Of a stretch of DNA of 64,000 nt, positions 10,010 to 21,216 are shown piece by piece (within the stretch, counting starts at the first letter, position 1; each line of letters begins with the position of its first letter). Made by a program: the position numbers and the translations under genes. Under the pieces are notes generated by a model. It saw only the letters and a list, made by a program, of their open reading frames with translations. It was not told where the DNA came from and did not search any database. Source of the stretch: Ascaphus truei (lineage: Eukaryota; Chordata; Amphibia; Anura; Ascaphidae); NCBI GenBank assembly GCA_036426205.1, contig CM071568.1, positions 214,439,245 to 214,503,244 of the forward strand, given 5' to 3'.

Positions 10010-11689
10010 CGCTCAACAATACTACATGTATAATTTCACTGTAGCTTATTCACAACTGCTCTTAGCCTTAATCATGTCATTTTCTTTGCTTTCTCAGTTT
10101 TATCAAATTGATAAAGTTGAAATGAAATTCAACAATTTTGATCGAACTTTTTTACCTTGTTAAATTTCACCAGAGAATAAGTTACCTAGTCTTGTACTGG
10201 AGAGACAGAGAGACACTATATCAGTACCGGTCAAAGGCTGAGAGACACTCACTATACCCCACAGCCATGTGGGTAACTGTTACCCTTGTATTGTATAATC
10301 ATTATACCCTACCCCCTGTTATTCATGCTATGGCAATACTGAAATGTTTTTATGTCATGCCATTAAAGCTTATTTGATTTGATTGAGAGAGAGCTCATTC
10401 ACTACCCTTCAAAACCCTCTCCATGTGTGGTATAGATTAGTGTTTTGGGAGGTATAAAAGTTCAGAAGTACTCTATTAAGTAGGACTCTCCCTCCCATAT
10501 TTCAGACTGTGAAAACTTTTATTAGGTGAACAGCTTGTAAAACTTTATAGATTTCGTGAAGAAACAGCACACTTTGCACAATTCACAAATGAAGGTGAAG
10601 AGTTAGTAGAGATGTACAAACAGTTTTCAAATTCTGTATCATAAACAGCAGCACAGCTAATTAGATTTTTAAATGTAGCATTTTCCTCAATTCTGTTGAA
10701 GAACATTGAGATTTGGGGTCTTTATTGCCTGGAGTGGCTGTGTTTATCGTTTTATTGTGTCACTCTAGTTTTTGCTCTCCTGCATATTTTCTTTATAGTA
10801 TAATTCAGAAAGTTTGTTTGATTGTTTGTCTGAATATACAAACCGACGACAGAGAAGCCCAATGGTACATCCAACATGACAGGGGTTCCCAAAAACAGCT
10901 TGCTGGGGTTTTGTGTTCTGTGAATATACAAACCACCAAATTTGGCATGCTATCTAATAGGATCAAAAATATGAGCGTAGGTTGGGTTGCAAAAAAAGGA
11001 TGGAAACCACTGGTTTAGCCCATACTGTAGCTCCGGGTACCCCCCAAACAAATGATCGGGAAAACTTTGTTTTTTTCACTTCAGCTCCTCTGGAAATTGT
11101 TTAATTAACTTCAAATTTGGATTGTAGGTATGTATTTGGAGGAGAAATAATTGATCCACAAAGTACCGGTTCAATACTTCCGGTTCTGGTTCTAAAGCTG
11201 TTTTCTTGATTTTAGCTAAATGCCTCATACTTCTTACTTATATTCCACTGCGAACAGTGCGAACGAAACAAAAGCATGTGAATAAAAAGCTTAAACTTTT
11301 ACATTTTAGCTCTAGCGTAGTCTTTCTGCGTTTTTCTTGCCATTCTCAATTGTATTCTTGACTTGATAGGATGCAGTTGGTTAGAATACATTTAGGGTTA
11401 GTATAATTTTTAGATTTGTAATGCTTAGCATGTTTTAGCTAAACTATTATTAGAAATGTAAAAATATATATTTTGAACTCACCCTACTTTGGACATTCCG
11501 GGCAACGCTGGGTAATTCCACTAGTAATCATTCGCTTAGAAAAAAGGCCATTAATGCAGATAATACATTATGTAATGTATAACATCACATATATATATTC
11601 CCATTCAATAAGAATGTTGATTTTTAGGCTTCCCTAAAAAATATTGGGTGCTGTGCAGTAACTGTATATGTACAGTATGATATATATTT
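10010..11689. other. Mostly anonymous AT-rich sequence
   Basis: I see no gene here. Short frames lack recognisable motifs. A possible hAT-like MITE lies at 10880-11012. A segment near 11495-11515 reads TTCCGGGCAACGCTGGGTAA, a string that resembles motifs seen in dispersed repeats, but I cannot place it in a family. Confidence 0.5.
10880..11012. mobile_element. Possible hAT-like MITE
   Basis: The left end CAGGGGTTCCCAAA and the right end, reverse-complemented CAGTGGTTTCCATCC, resemble the CAGTGGTTCCCAA type of hAT terminus. I see no matching 8-bp TSD, so the assignment is tentative. Confidence 0.35.
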
Positions 11690-11732
11690 ATGTATGTATG
11701 TATGTATGTGTGTGTGTGTGTGTGTGTGTGTG
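11690..11732. repeat. (TATG)n(TG)n microsatellite
   Basis: Four to five TATG units run into about fifteen TG units, directly abutting the left end of the Tc1 element. Confidence 0.92.
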
Positions 11733-12069
11733 AAAAATAAAGTACACCCTCTTTAAATTCTATGGTTTTACATATCAGGACATAATAACAATCATCTGTT
11801 CCTTAGCAGGTCTAAAAATTAGGTAAATACAACCTCAGATGAACAACAACACATGACATATTACACCGTGTCATGATTTATTTAATAAAATTAAAGCCAA
11901 AATGGAGAAGCTATGTGTGAAAAACTAAGTACACCCTTACTGCTTCAATAGGAATTAAGATGCTAAGTAGCAGACAGGTGCTGCTAATCAAATGCCCTTG
12001 ATTAATTGATCATCAGCAAGTGTGACCACCTCTATAAAAGCCAAAGTTGTAGCAGTTTGCTGGTCTGGA

Positions 12070-13152
12070 GGTGTATTAAGGAGGAAACACAACAACAATG
12101 ATCTTAGAGAAGCAATTGTTGCTGCCCATCAATCTGGGAAGGGTTATAAGGCCATTTCCAAACAATTTAAAGTCCATCATTCTACAGTGAGAAAGATTAT
12201 TCAAAAGTGGAAAACATTCAAGACAGTTGCCAATCTTCCCAGGAATGGACGTTCCAGCAAATTTAAGCCCAAGGTCAGACCGTGCAATGCTCAAAGAAAT
12301 TGCAAAAAAAACAAGAGTTACATCTCAGACTCTACAGGCTTCAGTTAGCATGTTAAATGTTAAAGTTCATAACAGTACAATTAGAAAAATACTGAATAAG
12401 TATGGTTTGTTTGGAAGGGTTGCCAGGAGAAAGCCTCTTCTCTCTAAAAAGAACATGGCAGAACGGTTTAGGTTTGCAAAGTTGCATCTGAACAAACCAC
12501 AAGACATCTGGAACAATGTCCTTTGGACAGACGAGACCAAAGTGGAGATGTTTGGCCATAATGCACAGCGACACGTTTGGCAAAAACCAAACACAGTATA
12601 TCAGCACAGACAGCTCTTACCAACTGTCAAGCACGGTGATGGAGGAGTGATGATATGGGCCTGTTTTGCAGCCAAAGGACATGGGAACCTTGCAATCATT
12701 GAGTCGACATGGGCTCCTCTGTATACCAAAGTATTCTAGAGTAAAATGTGAGGCCATCTGTCCTACAGCTAAAGCTTGGCCGAAATTGGTTCATGCAACA
12801 GGACAATGATAATAGCATGTTTATGTATAGCGCTGACAGTTTTATGTAGAGATATTTTTGCAGGCACAGGTCCCTGCCTTGTGGAGCTTATAATCCATGT
12901 ATTGGTGCCTGAGGCACAGGGAGATAAAGTGACTTAACCAAGGTCACAAGGAGCCGACACAGGGAATTGAACCAGGTTCCCCTGCTTCAGATTCCGTGCC
13001 AGTCAGTGTCTTTATTCACTGTTCCACTTCTTCTCCCATGATCCCATCACACCAGCAAATCTACAACAGAATGTCTGAAAAAGAAAAGAATCACGGTGTT
13101 GCAATGGCCCAGTCAAAGTCCAGACCTCAACCTGATTTAAATGCTGTGGCAG
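12070..13152 (+). pseudogene. Tc1 transposase pseudogene
   Basis: The N-terminal paired-like helix-turn-helix region reads DLREAIVAAHQSGKGYKAIS then FKVHHSTVRKIIQKW. A frameshift near 12270 moves the frame. The DDE domain continues with the first catalytic Asp in VLWTDETKVEMFG and the segment GDGGVMIWACFAAKGHGNL. A stop occurs at about 12739. The second catalytic Asp (FMQQDND, near 12790-12810) is followed at once by the inserted SINE. Coding homology resumes after it (SQSPDLN at about 13112-13135) and ends at about 13152, before the third acidic residue. The gene is therefore split, frameshifted and C-terminally truncated. Confidence 0.88.
12811..13037 (+). mobile_element. MIR/CORE-like SINE inserted in Tc1
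   Basis: The insert is bounded by ATGAT on the left (12806-12810) and ATGAT on the right (13038-13042), a short TSD. Tc1 coding sequence is continuous across it when it is removed. Internally it has GAGGCACAGGGAGATAAAGT, AAGGTCACAAGGAGCC and GGGAATTGAACC, resembling the 3' part of MIR/L2-tailed SINEs. I see no clear tRNA-type promoter at its 5' end, so it may be 5'-truncated. Confidence 0.6.
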
Positions 13153-14611
13153 AATGCAGAGAGGATGCAATGTGTCTCCCTGGAGCAGCACACACAAGCA
13201 GCGCGCCTATGGCAGAGCCAGCTGCAAGAGCTACATGCAAGTCTGCAAGCCGCCAAGGAGAAGCAGCGAGTGCTACAGGAACGTCTGAGTACCCAGTATG
13301 TCCCCACAGAACAGCATGAGGAGCGTAGGGCCACGCTGTACGCCACAAGAGCATCGCTCGGGGCGGAGCTTGGAAGCCAGGTGATTCTGTATGAGAGGGA
13401 GCGCGAGAAGGTCCAGAGACTGGAGCAAGAACTGGAGAAGCAGAGAGGCAACTCCATCTCCATGATTCAATATGCTAAGTAGAAAGAAGCCTGGAAAACA
13501 GAAGCAGCGGCGATACTGGCGACAAAAACTGCAGAGCTCCAAAAGATGGAGGCGCTGACGCAAGCCCAGAGCAAGCACCGTAAAGAGGTGAAGGCCCTGA
13601 GAGGGACTTGCAGTATCAAACTGAAATCCTGCAGACGCAGATTGCTGAGTGCAAAATACAGCTCGCCAAGAGGGAGGAGGTGACCGTCCGTCAGGTGGCT
13701 TGCTTGACATTGCGCTATGCTGATACCCGCAAGCTGTTGGACCACACAGCCAATGAGAGGGCCCAACTGCAGCTGGAGATGGACAAGGTCTGGGAGGAGC
13801 ACCGGCAGTTGCAGGTCATAAATAGAGGAAAAGAAACAGATTTAAGCCTTGCGCTGAACCAGCTAGGAGACGTGGAGTCGGGACTCAACGCCAAAGAAGA
13901 TGAACTGGCCGCTGTACTGAGTGAAAAAAGAAATGCAGAAGGACAGCTTCATGACCTGAGGAAGGACCTGGAGTCTGAGCGTGCTGGCCGCAAGATGGCA
14001 GAGAAACAAAAGCGTGACCTGGACGAGATACTCGAGGCCCTAAAGACTGAGCATGATGCTATGTTGGACTCTACTGCTGCCCAGCAGGAGGTTTCTCAGC
14101 TGAAGTTGGAGAAAAAGGTATTGGCCCAGCCCAAGCATCTGTATCCCACAGAAACGAATGCCCATGAAGACAACGGTACCATGAGAACTGGGGACAACGC
14201 TCAGTTGGAATATAAGATTACAAAGCTTGAACTGCCTAGGCAAGTGACGCGCTCAAGGAAGAATGACTGCAATACCGTTGCAGTACTACAGTCTACTTTC
14301 CACAAGGCACAGAATGGGAAGACCAAGGTGCTATGGAGTAGCACAGTGGGAATCCAGTCATACTGCAGTGCCCAGGGGACCCAAAGTGGATTCCTTGCCA
14401 TGAGGGCAGTCACTGTGAAGAGACAGCAGCGAATGAGACGGAAGTGTGCCCGTGATCTTAAGAAGAGAAAGACCGCACAGATGGCACAAGACAAGGAGAT
14501 AGTGAGGTACCAGTCTTCAGGCCCAGATGACCTGGTAATTACCCCCCCCAAAAAATGCCTAAATTGGAAGGCAAGAAAAAAACAAAAGGGGGAGGGAAGG
14601 GCCGAAGTCTG
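13153..14611 (+). pseudogene. Chimeric coiled-coil frame: lamin-like plus myosin-tail-like
   Basis: Three blocks can be read. Block A (13153-13600) is a heptad-rich coiled coil with YVPTEQHEE and LEQELEKQRGNS, similar in style to long coiled coils of ankyrin-repeat proteins of the RAI14/UACA type. It has a stop at 13480 and a frameshift near 13600. Block B (about 13675-13965) matches the start of the lamin rod, with ADTRKLLD, ERAQLQLEMDKV and LSEKRNAEGQLHDLRK. Block C (about 13965-14100) matches the non-muscle myosin II tail, with DLESERAG, AEKQKRDLDE, EALKTEH and DSTAAQQE. The last part (14100-14611) is basic and unrecognised. Blocks B and C are in one open frame (13608-14612, 334 codons). 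The B and C assignments are from recalled family sequences; block A is weaker. Confidence 0.6.
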
Positions 14612-14670
14612 ACAAAGAAGTGTCTGCACAGGAATAGTGCACAGGCCGCTCACAGGTTAATGTTTCGCTG

Positions 14671-14680
14671 GGGGGAGGGA
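14671..14680 (+). other. Polypurine tract
   Basis: GGGGGAGGGA lies immediately upstream of the LTR start at 14683, the expected position for plus-strand priming. Confidence 0.55.
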
Positions 14681-14682
14681 TT

Positions 14683-15368
14683 TGTGGTGCCATTGCTGTC
14701 CTCTATGGGCTGAATGGGGCAACTATTGGACAATTTCACCCCAGAGAGTTAATTTAATCCTCCCTAGAGAAAAGCAGCAGCTGAAGCTAATCTGCCTACT
14801 CTGAATGACCATGAAGTGCCTTAAGAGTATGGAAGCAGCATGGCACTGGGAGACAGTTTTTCCCCAGAGAAGGGGGGTGACAGTGGAGCTCCCCAGCTAA
14901 CGGAGGCTGGCTAAAGAAGTGTGAGAGACACTGCTGAGAGAGCTGTGCTGAAGCAGTGACGGCTGGTTACAGAGGAACACAGGAGTTTCCCTGAGCTCCC
15001 GTGGGGTTGAATCCCAAAGAGAAGAAGTAAGGACTATAGACTGTGCTGAAGCAGGAACATCGCCAGATGGACTAAGATAAGCAAAACCCTTTCTTTTGTT
15101 TACAAAGACTGTGCTGTTACCTTACTGCCTATGCCAGGGGATGTTTTGGGCTGACAACCGGCTTAGCTGGCGGCCCTGATAGTAAGGGCCTGAGAAGTCA
15201 GTTAGTTCCCTGAATAGGGATAGGATTTTATTTTATTTCGTTTTCTTAAAGGGACGGTGGGCCTATTCATATTATTTATCACTGTAAATAAACCCCAAGT
15301 ATAGAGAAAAACAGCATTTCCTGCCTCATTTGGGACAAAAGAGACTGCAATGTGGTGTCGGCATCACA
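14683..15368 (+). repeat. 3' LTR of the coiled-coil-bearing element
   Basis: It is 686 bp, with inverted ends TGTGGTGCC / GGCATCACA and a polyadenylation signal (AATAAA at about 15286). The motif GTGCTGAAGCA recurs near 14946 and 15042. It abuts the AT microsatellite on the right, which obscures the TSD. Confidence 0.7.
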
Positions 15369-15501
15369 ATATATATATATATATATATATATATACTGTA
15401 TATATATTTATATATATACTGTATATATATTTATATTATATATACTATATATATATATCTATATACTATATATATATCTATATATATATATACTATATAT
15501 G
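15366..15501. repeat. (AT)n / ATATATACTGTATATAT microsatellite
   Basis: Alternating AT runs interrupted by ACTGTATATAT units. Three overlapping frames of Tyr and Ile codons here are artefacts of the repeat. Confidence 0.93.
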
Positions 15502-15673
15502 CGCATGCATGGAAACACATACGTATCCCAAGGTGTTAACCATTGGCCACATAAACACATTTATGTGTATTGACTGATCTGTGTGGTTGATTTGAAGTGC
15601 TGGTTATTTAAAGTGTGTGCAGTTTGAACCAGAAGCAGTTGAACAAGGAAGTGGTTAAACAAGGTATAGTATA

Positions 15674-16650
15674 TTGAAGTACAGGTTATTGTCAGTACTT
15701 ATAAACTTCATAGTTGCTAGAATGAGCAGGATTGAAAATGCCACACAATGCACATCTTGCCACATGTATGTGCACTTGGAGCAGCTGTTCCAAGGAGCAT
15801 ACTGCTGTGGGAAGTGTGAGCGGGTGGTCTCTTTAGAGTCAGAGATTGCTGATCTGAAGAGGCAACTTGCAATATTGAGGGACATTGGCAATCTTGAAAG
15901 GGAATTAGAGCTCACTGAGCAGGCCCTTGCTTCGACTAGTGGTGCAGATGGTGGCGCTGTTAGTGAGGAGCAGGTAGGTAGCTTGGTTGCTGTTAGTGAG
16001 GAGCAGGTAGGTAGCTGGGTGACAGTTAGAAGGGAAGCAGGGGCAATAGGGAGAGGCAGGTCGTTTCTGTGCTGACACATCCCAATAGATTTGCCATGTT
16101 GAGTGAAGATATTGGGAATGTCGGGGCAGAAATGGCAAGGCTGGGGGAGACTAATTCCTCTAGCAGCCAGGGGAATAGTTCCTCGAGCACAGTGGGGACT
16201 CAGGATGCTCAGATACAAAGAAAGGTTTTGATGGTAGGGGACTCCATTATTAGGAAGGTAGATAGGGCAATCTGTTGCCGTGACCGCATGAACCGAACAG
16301 TTTGTTGTCTCCTGGGTGCTCGGGTTCGGCACATTGTGTATCGGGTAGACAGATTGTTGGGGGGGCTGGAATTGACCCGGCGGTCTTGGTACACGTTGGC
16401 ACCAATGACAAAGTTAGAGAAAGATGGTGGGTCCTAACAAATGATTACCGAGATCTAGGCCAAAAGCTTAAGGCAAGGACCTCCACGGTAGTATTTTCTG
16501 AAATACTACCAGTGCCATGTGCTACCGCAGGGAGACAGTCAGAGATCAGGGAGGTTAATGCATGGCTAAGAAAGTGGTGCAGGAAGGAGGGGTTTGGGTT
16601 TTTAGAGCACTGGGACTCCTTTTCTGAGATGTGCCATCTATATTCTAGGG
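15674..16650 (+). pseudogene. CR1 ORF1: zinc finger, coiled coil, SGNH esterase
   Basis: The N-terminal part has paired cysteines (CTSCHMYVHL...CCGKCERV), then a coiled-coil segment (SLESEIADLKRQLAIL). A short direct repeat of SEEQVGSW/L occurs at about 15960-16020. A stop at about 16074 separates this from the esterase part: VLMVGDSIIRKVD supplies the GDS block, and a frameshift near 16330 leads to AVLVHVGTND and VVFSEILPVP. Such GDSL/SGNH esterase domains are known in ORF1 of CR1-type LINEs. The product would act as an RNP cofactor. Confidence 0.82.
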
Positions 16651-16929
16651 ACTGATTGCACCTCAATGAAGAGGGATCTTCTGTGCTAGGGGGGAGAATG
16701 CTAAAAATGTTGGAGATTTTAAACTAGGATGGAGGGGGGAGGGGAATTAAACAGATAATGAACTAAATGGAATAGAGGAGGATTCAAGGTGGTATGGTGG
16801 TAGAATGGGGGCAAGTGCAAGTTTGACAAGCAGTGAGACACCCATAGTAAATACAGATAATACTAGAAAACTTCTAAAGACTAAACCAAGTGGGCGCAGA
16901 AAGGAAAGAGCAGATAAGATAATAGTACA

Positions 16930-19727
16930 GGCTGACAAAAAACTTAAATGCATGCTTGCTAATGCAAGAAGCCTGACAGATAAAATGGGGGAGCTTGACT
17001 TAATAGCTGCAAGGGAGCAGTATGATATCATAGGCATTACTGAAACATGGTGTGATGAAACTCATGACTGGGCAGTTAATTTAGAGGGTTATTCCCTTTT
17101 TCGGAAGGATCAAACAATAGAAGGGGAAGTGGAATATGTTTATATGTTAAACCGGATCTAACACCTATTATAAGGGATGATTTCTATGAAGGGATTGATG
17201 AAAATGTAGAGACTTTGTGGATAGAAATTAGCAGTGGAGGTAAAAGTATAAAGAAAATGTTTGTGGAAATATGCTATAAACCACCAAATATCTGTGAGAT
17301 TGAGGAAGCTAAAATACTTATGCAAATGGAGAAGGCATCAAAACTGGGTCATGTTTGCATAATGGGGGATTTTAATTATCCAGACATAGACTGGGGCAAT
17401 GAGATTAGCGTTACAACAAAAGGAAACAGGTTTTTGGGGGTGCTTAAAGACAATTATATGACCCAAACTATTCAGGAACCAACCAGGAGAGGGGCAGTTC
17501 TGGATTTGGTCATATCAAACAATGTAGAAGTAATAACAAATATTCAAATCCTGGAACATTTGGGTAACAGTGATCATAACATGGTCTCATTTGAAATAAA
17601 TTATCAAAAAACAGATTACTTGGGTTCAACAAAGACCGTAAACTTTAGAAAAGCAGAATTTAATAAACTGAGGTCTAATATACAAGTAATACACTGGGAT
17701 GATGTTTTTGCAGGGAAAAATTGTAGAAGATAAATGGGCAGTCTTTAAAACAATGTTAGATAAGCACACTTACCCTTGGGTAATAAGTATAAAATAAATA
17801 AGTCAAAACCAATGTGGCTAAATAAACAGGTAGGGGAGGAAATGGACAAGTAGAGGAAGGCGTTTAGATTCTTTAAGTCAGAAGGGACGGAGATATCATA
17901 TCAGAATTATAAGGAATGTAACAAATTGCAAAAGGGCAATCAAATTAGCAAAAATGGATAATGCAAAAAGGATTGCAATGGAAAGTAAGGTCAACCCTAA
18001 AAAGTTCTTTAAGTACCTTAATAACAAAAAAAATGAGAAAAGAAAATATAGGACACTTTCAGTGTGAGATGAATAGGCAGATTATTGGAGATAAGGAAAA
18101 ATCAGAGGTATTAAACAAATTCTTTGCCTCTGTGTTTACCAGGGAAGAATCAAGTTCAATAGTAGTGCCGCAGGAGGAAGCCACAACCTCCATATTAATG
18201 AACAATTGGTTAACAGGAAGAAGTTCATAAGCGACTTGAAAAAATTAAAGTACATAAGGCACCTGGCCCCGATGGCATACATCCAAGAGTTCTCAACGAG
18301 TTAAGCTTAGTAAAAGCCAAACCATTATATTTAATATTCAATGACTCCATTTCCACAGGCTCAGTACCACAAGATTGGCGTAAAGCAGATGTGGTGCCTA
18401 TATTTAAAAAGGGAGCTAGATCACAACCAGGAAATTACAGACCTGTAAGCTTGACTTCAATAGTGGGGAAACTACTTGAAGGTTTAATACAGGATAATAT
18501 TCAGAAATACCTAATGGAAAACAACATTATTAGTAATAGTCAGCATGGATTTATGAAGGATAGATCATGCCAAACTAACCTTATTTGTTTCTTTGAGGCG
18601 GTAAGTAGGAATTTAGACCAAGGTAATGCAGTTGATGTGGTCTACTTAGATTTTGCAAAGGCTTTTGATACTGTTTCACACAAGAGGTTGGTGTACAAAA
18701 TAAAGAATATTGGACTCAGTTATAATATATGCACCTGGATTGAAAACTGGTTAAAGGACAGACAACAGAGGGTTGTCCTAAATGGAACTTTTTCAGGTTT
18801 GGCTAAAGTCGTGAGTGGAGTACCTCAGGGATCGGTACTGGGACCCCTGCTTTTTAACTTGCTTATTAATGACCTTGAGGTTGGGATCGAGAGCAAAGTC
18901 TCCATCTTTGCTGATGATACTAAATTGTGTAAGGTAATAGAATCAGAGCAGGATGTAATTTCTCTTCAGAAGGACTTGGAGAGACTGGAAGCGTGGGCAG
19001 GTAAATGGCAGATGAGGTTTAATACAGATAAATGTAAGGTTATGCATTTGGGATGCAAGAATAAAAAGGCGACTTACAAATTAAATGGAGATATATTGGG
19101 GGAATCCTTGATGGAAAAGGATTTAGGAGTGCTTGTAGACAGCAGGCTTAGCAATAGTGCCCAAAGTCATGCAATAGCTGCAAAGGAAAACAAGATCTTA
19201 TCTTGCATCAAACGGGCAATGGATGGAAGGGAAGTGAACATAATTATGCCCCTTTACAAAGCATTAGTAAGACCACACCTTGAATATGGAGTACAATTTT
19301 GAGCACCAATCCTAAGAAAGGACATTATGGAACTACAGAGAGTGCAGAGAAGAGCCACCAAATTAATAAAGGGGATGGGCAATCTAACTTATGAGGAGAG
19401 GCTAGCTAAATTAGATTTATTTACATTAGAAAAGAGGCGTCTAAGAGTGGATATGATAACTATATACAAATATATTCGGGACAGTACAAGGAGCTTTCAA
19501 AAGAACTATTCATCCCACGGGCAGTACAAAGGACTCCGGGCCATCCCTTAAGGTTGGAGGAAAGGAGATTTCACCAGCAACAAAGAAAAGGGTTCTTTAC
19601 AGTAAGGGCAGTTAAAATGTGGAATTCATTACCCATGGAGACTGTGATGGCAGATACAATAGATTTGTTCAAAAAAAGGTTGGACATCTTTTTAGATGGG
19701 AAAGGTATACAGGGATATACCAAATAA
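16930..19727 (+). pseudogene. CR1 ORF2: AP endonuclease and reverse transcriptase
   Basis: The endonuclease shows LANARSLTDK, ITETWC, VCIMGDFNYPDIDW and NSDHNMVSFE, which supply catalytic Glu, Asp/Asn and His positions. RT shows FKKGARSQPGNYRPVSLTS, DVVYLDFAKAFDTV, SGVPQGSVLGPLLF and the catalytic FADDTKL. The C-terminal part has ALVRPHLEYGVQF and LQRVQRRATKLIKG. The longest intact piece is 18391-19302. Frameshifts fall between 17150-17215, 17700-17960 and 18230-18390. A stop follows GVQF at about 19302, and the frame ends at 19725-19727. Confidence 0.93.
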
Positions 19728-20349
19728 GTATACATGGGAAGGATCTTGATCCAGGGATTAATCCGATTGACAATTCTTGGCGTCAGGAAGGAATTTATTT
19801 TTCCCCTTATGAGATATCATTGGATGATATGTCACTGGGGTTTTTTGTTTGCCTTCCTATGGATCAGTAAGTAAGTATAGATATAGGATAAAGTAATCTG
19901 TTGTCTTAAATTTAGCATAGGTTGAACTTGTTGGACGTACATCTTTTTTCAACCTCATCTACTATGTAACTATGTAACATTTGTATCCAGTGGACCAAAT
20001 TCCTGAAATATGGTACCATGAAAGATAAAAACATTTTTTAAACCTTTTTCTGTACTATGGAAAAACACTTCTGATCTGTAAGTTTGAAAATTGAAGTGGT
20101 AAAAAGTATTCCAGCTTCATAATAAAAAGTAGTGGTAATCCATGCCTCTTATTGTCATCAACCTCTGTTTGTAACATCATCAAGCTTTACTATAAATATG
20201 TTTTTGAAAACTGGACATCATAGCATAGCCATGACAAAGCCATACAAGATATATGAGTTACTGGTAATCTGTTTGCTTGTTTGTTTTGTACCTTGTCAAC
20301 ATATCTTTGTATTTTGCAGTTTGTATTATACAGATGCAATTGCCTGTTT

Positions 20350-20612
20350 TGAGCCAGCGTGTGAGGAAAATTCACAAGAATCTCGCAAACATTCTGCAGC
20401 ATAGTCCATAGACACTGTAATGACCCATCGGATTAACACAGCAGAGTTCCCTGCATTTGAATGGGACTCCCTGCCTGGTAGGATTCACACAGCGTGAGTC
20501 CCATTCAAAACAGGGAGCCCCAATGTGTTAATCCGATGGGCCATTATAGCGTCTATGGACTATGCTGAGGATTTTCCCCGACATGTTCATGGAATTCCTC
20601 AGAATCTGGGCC
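20350..20612. mobile_element. Palindromic MITE, about 260 bp
   Basis: A perfect arm (GCATAGTCCATAGAC, 20399-20413) is mirrored at 20551-20565, and imperfect pairing extends outward to about 20352 and 20612. The interior carries GTGTTAATCCGATGGGCCATTA, also seen in the palindrome at 34674-34929. The whole would fold into one long hairpin. No coding capacity. Confidence 0.68.
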
Positions 20613-21216
20613 AAAAATAACAGTTGTATCTGTTGGCTGGGAGTGTTAAAAAATATATATATTTGAGAATGTAGAGTTTGTAAAATACTAGTCACAGAAA
20701 CCAACGAGCAGCTGGGTTGCAGCTACCCCTGAATTGTACCTCAGCTAAAAGCGTTTCCTAGCTGTATTACAAGGCGGGACATTTAAAAGCGCTTTACAGA
20801 GAAAGAAAAAACTAGGGAATGCAGGCCTTGCTACAACTGTATGTTAATATACTGTAATACTGTACGTTCATGTAATCACTACTCTTTCTGCTGGATGATA
20901 ACAGAAATGTAATAGATTAGCACTACAGGCTATAAAAACATATCAAGTGGAAATACTATACAGTATTCAAAAACAGAATTATAGGCAATGAAATGTCCCT
21001 CTTTTTTTCAGATGTGGTTGTACATATGAAATAACTGCACACTTACTGTATTTCCTCTCTGCATTTGTGAGAATGCTTCTTAAAAATACACCTGATCAAA
21101 TTCCACCCATCCAAAGCATTGCAAAATGTGCAGTACTGTGATATTTTTTAGGCATATATTTATGAATGTATGAATGACTCTTTGACTCCTGTAAAATGGA
21201 AACATTGTAGATAGAC
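20613..21216. other. Anonymous sequence
   Basis: I see no gene, terminal repeat or structured RNA here. It is AT-rich with ordinary low-complexity patches. Confidence 0.4.

Larger units (their letters stand above)
11733..13152 (+). mobile_element. Tc1/mariner transposon, 3'-truncated and interrupted
   Basis: The left end carries TGTGAAAAATAAAGTACACC, and a second related copy (TGTGAAAAACTAAGTACACC) lies about 180 bp inside (from 11913). This is the spacing of the inverted-repeat/direct-repeat type of Tc1 terminus. The transposase gene follows. A 227-bp SINE splits it, and at about 13152 the element breaks off against the coiled-coil LTR element. The right TIR is missing, so it cannot move. 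Confidence 0.85.
13153..15368 (+). mobile_element. LTR element 3' half carrying host-like coiled-coil sequence
   Basis: A coding region (13153-14611) is followed by a purine-rich tract (14671-14680) and an LTR (14683-15368) whose ends are TGTGGTGCC and GGCATCACA. The 5' side is cut at the Tc1 junction, so no 5' LTR, primer site, gag or pol is visible. The coding part resembles cellular coiled-coil proteins rather than any retroelement protein. It looks intronless, as expected if acquired as RNA. Confidence 0.6.
15600..19978 (+). mobile_element. CR1-clade LINE, near full length
   Basis: Two gene regions lie in order: ORF1 with a zinc-finger/coiled-coil segment and an esterase domain, and ORF2 with an endonuclease and RT. 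The 3' end reads CATCTACTATGTAAC then TATGTAAC, the short tandem tail typical of CR1 elements. The 5' boundary is uncertain and may reach the AT microsatellite. No long TSD is seen, which is usual for CR1. Several frameshifts and stops show it is inactive, though it is well preserved. Confidence 0.88.

Noticed and set aside
10190..10330. GAGAGACA-rich patch considered as a structured repeat
   Set aside because: Too short and irregular to define a unit or boundary.
12901..13000. tRNA-like promoter boxes in the SINE
   Set aside because: A GGGAATTGAACC word resembles a B box but no paired A box at the right distance is visible.
13608..14612. A native lamin or myosin gene
   Set aside because: No introns, two unrelated rod proteins fused, truncated on both sides and followed directly by a polypurine tract and LTR.
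15330..15577. Three overlapping frames rich in Tyr and Ile
   Set aside because: They are translations of the (AT)n microsatellite.
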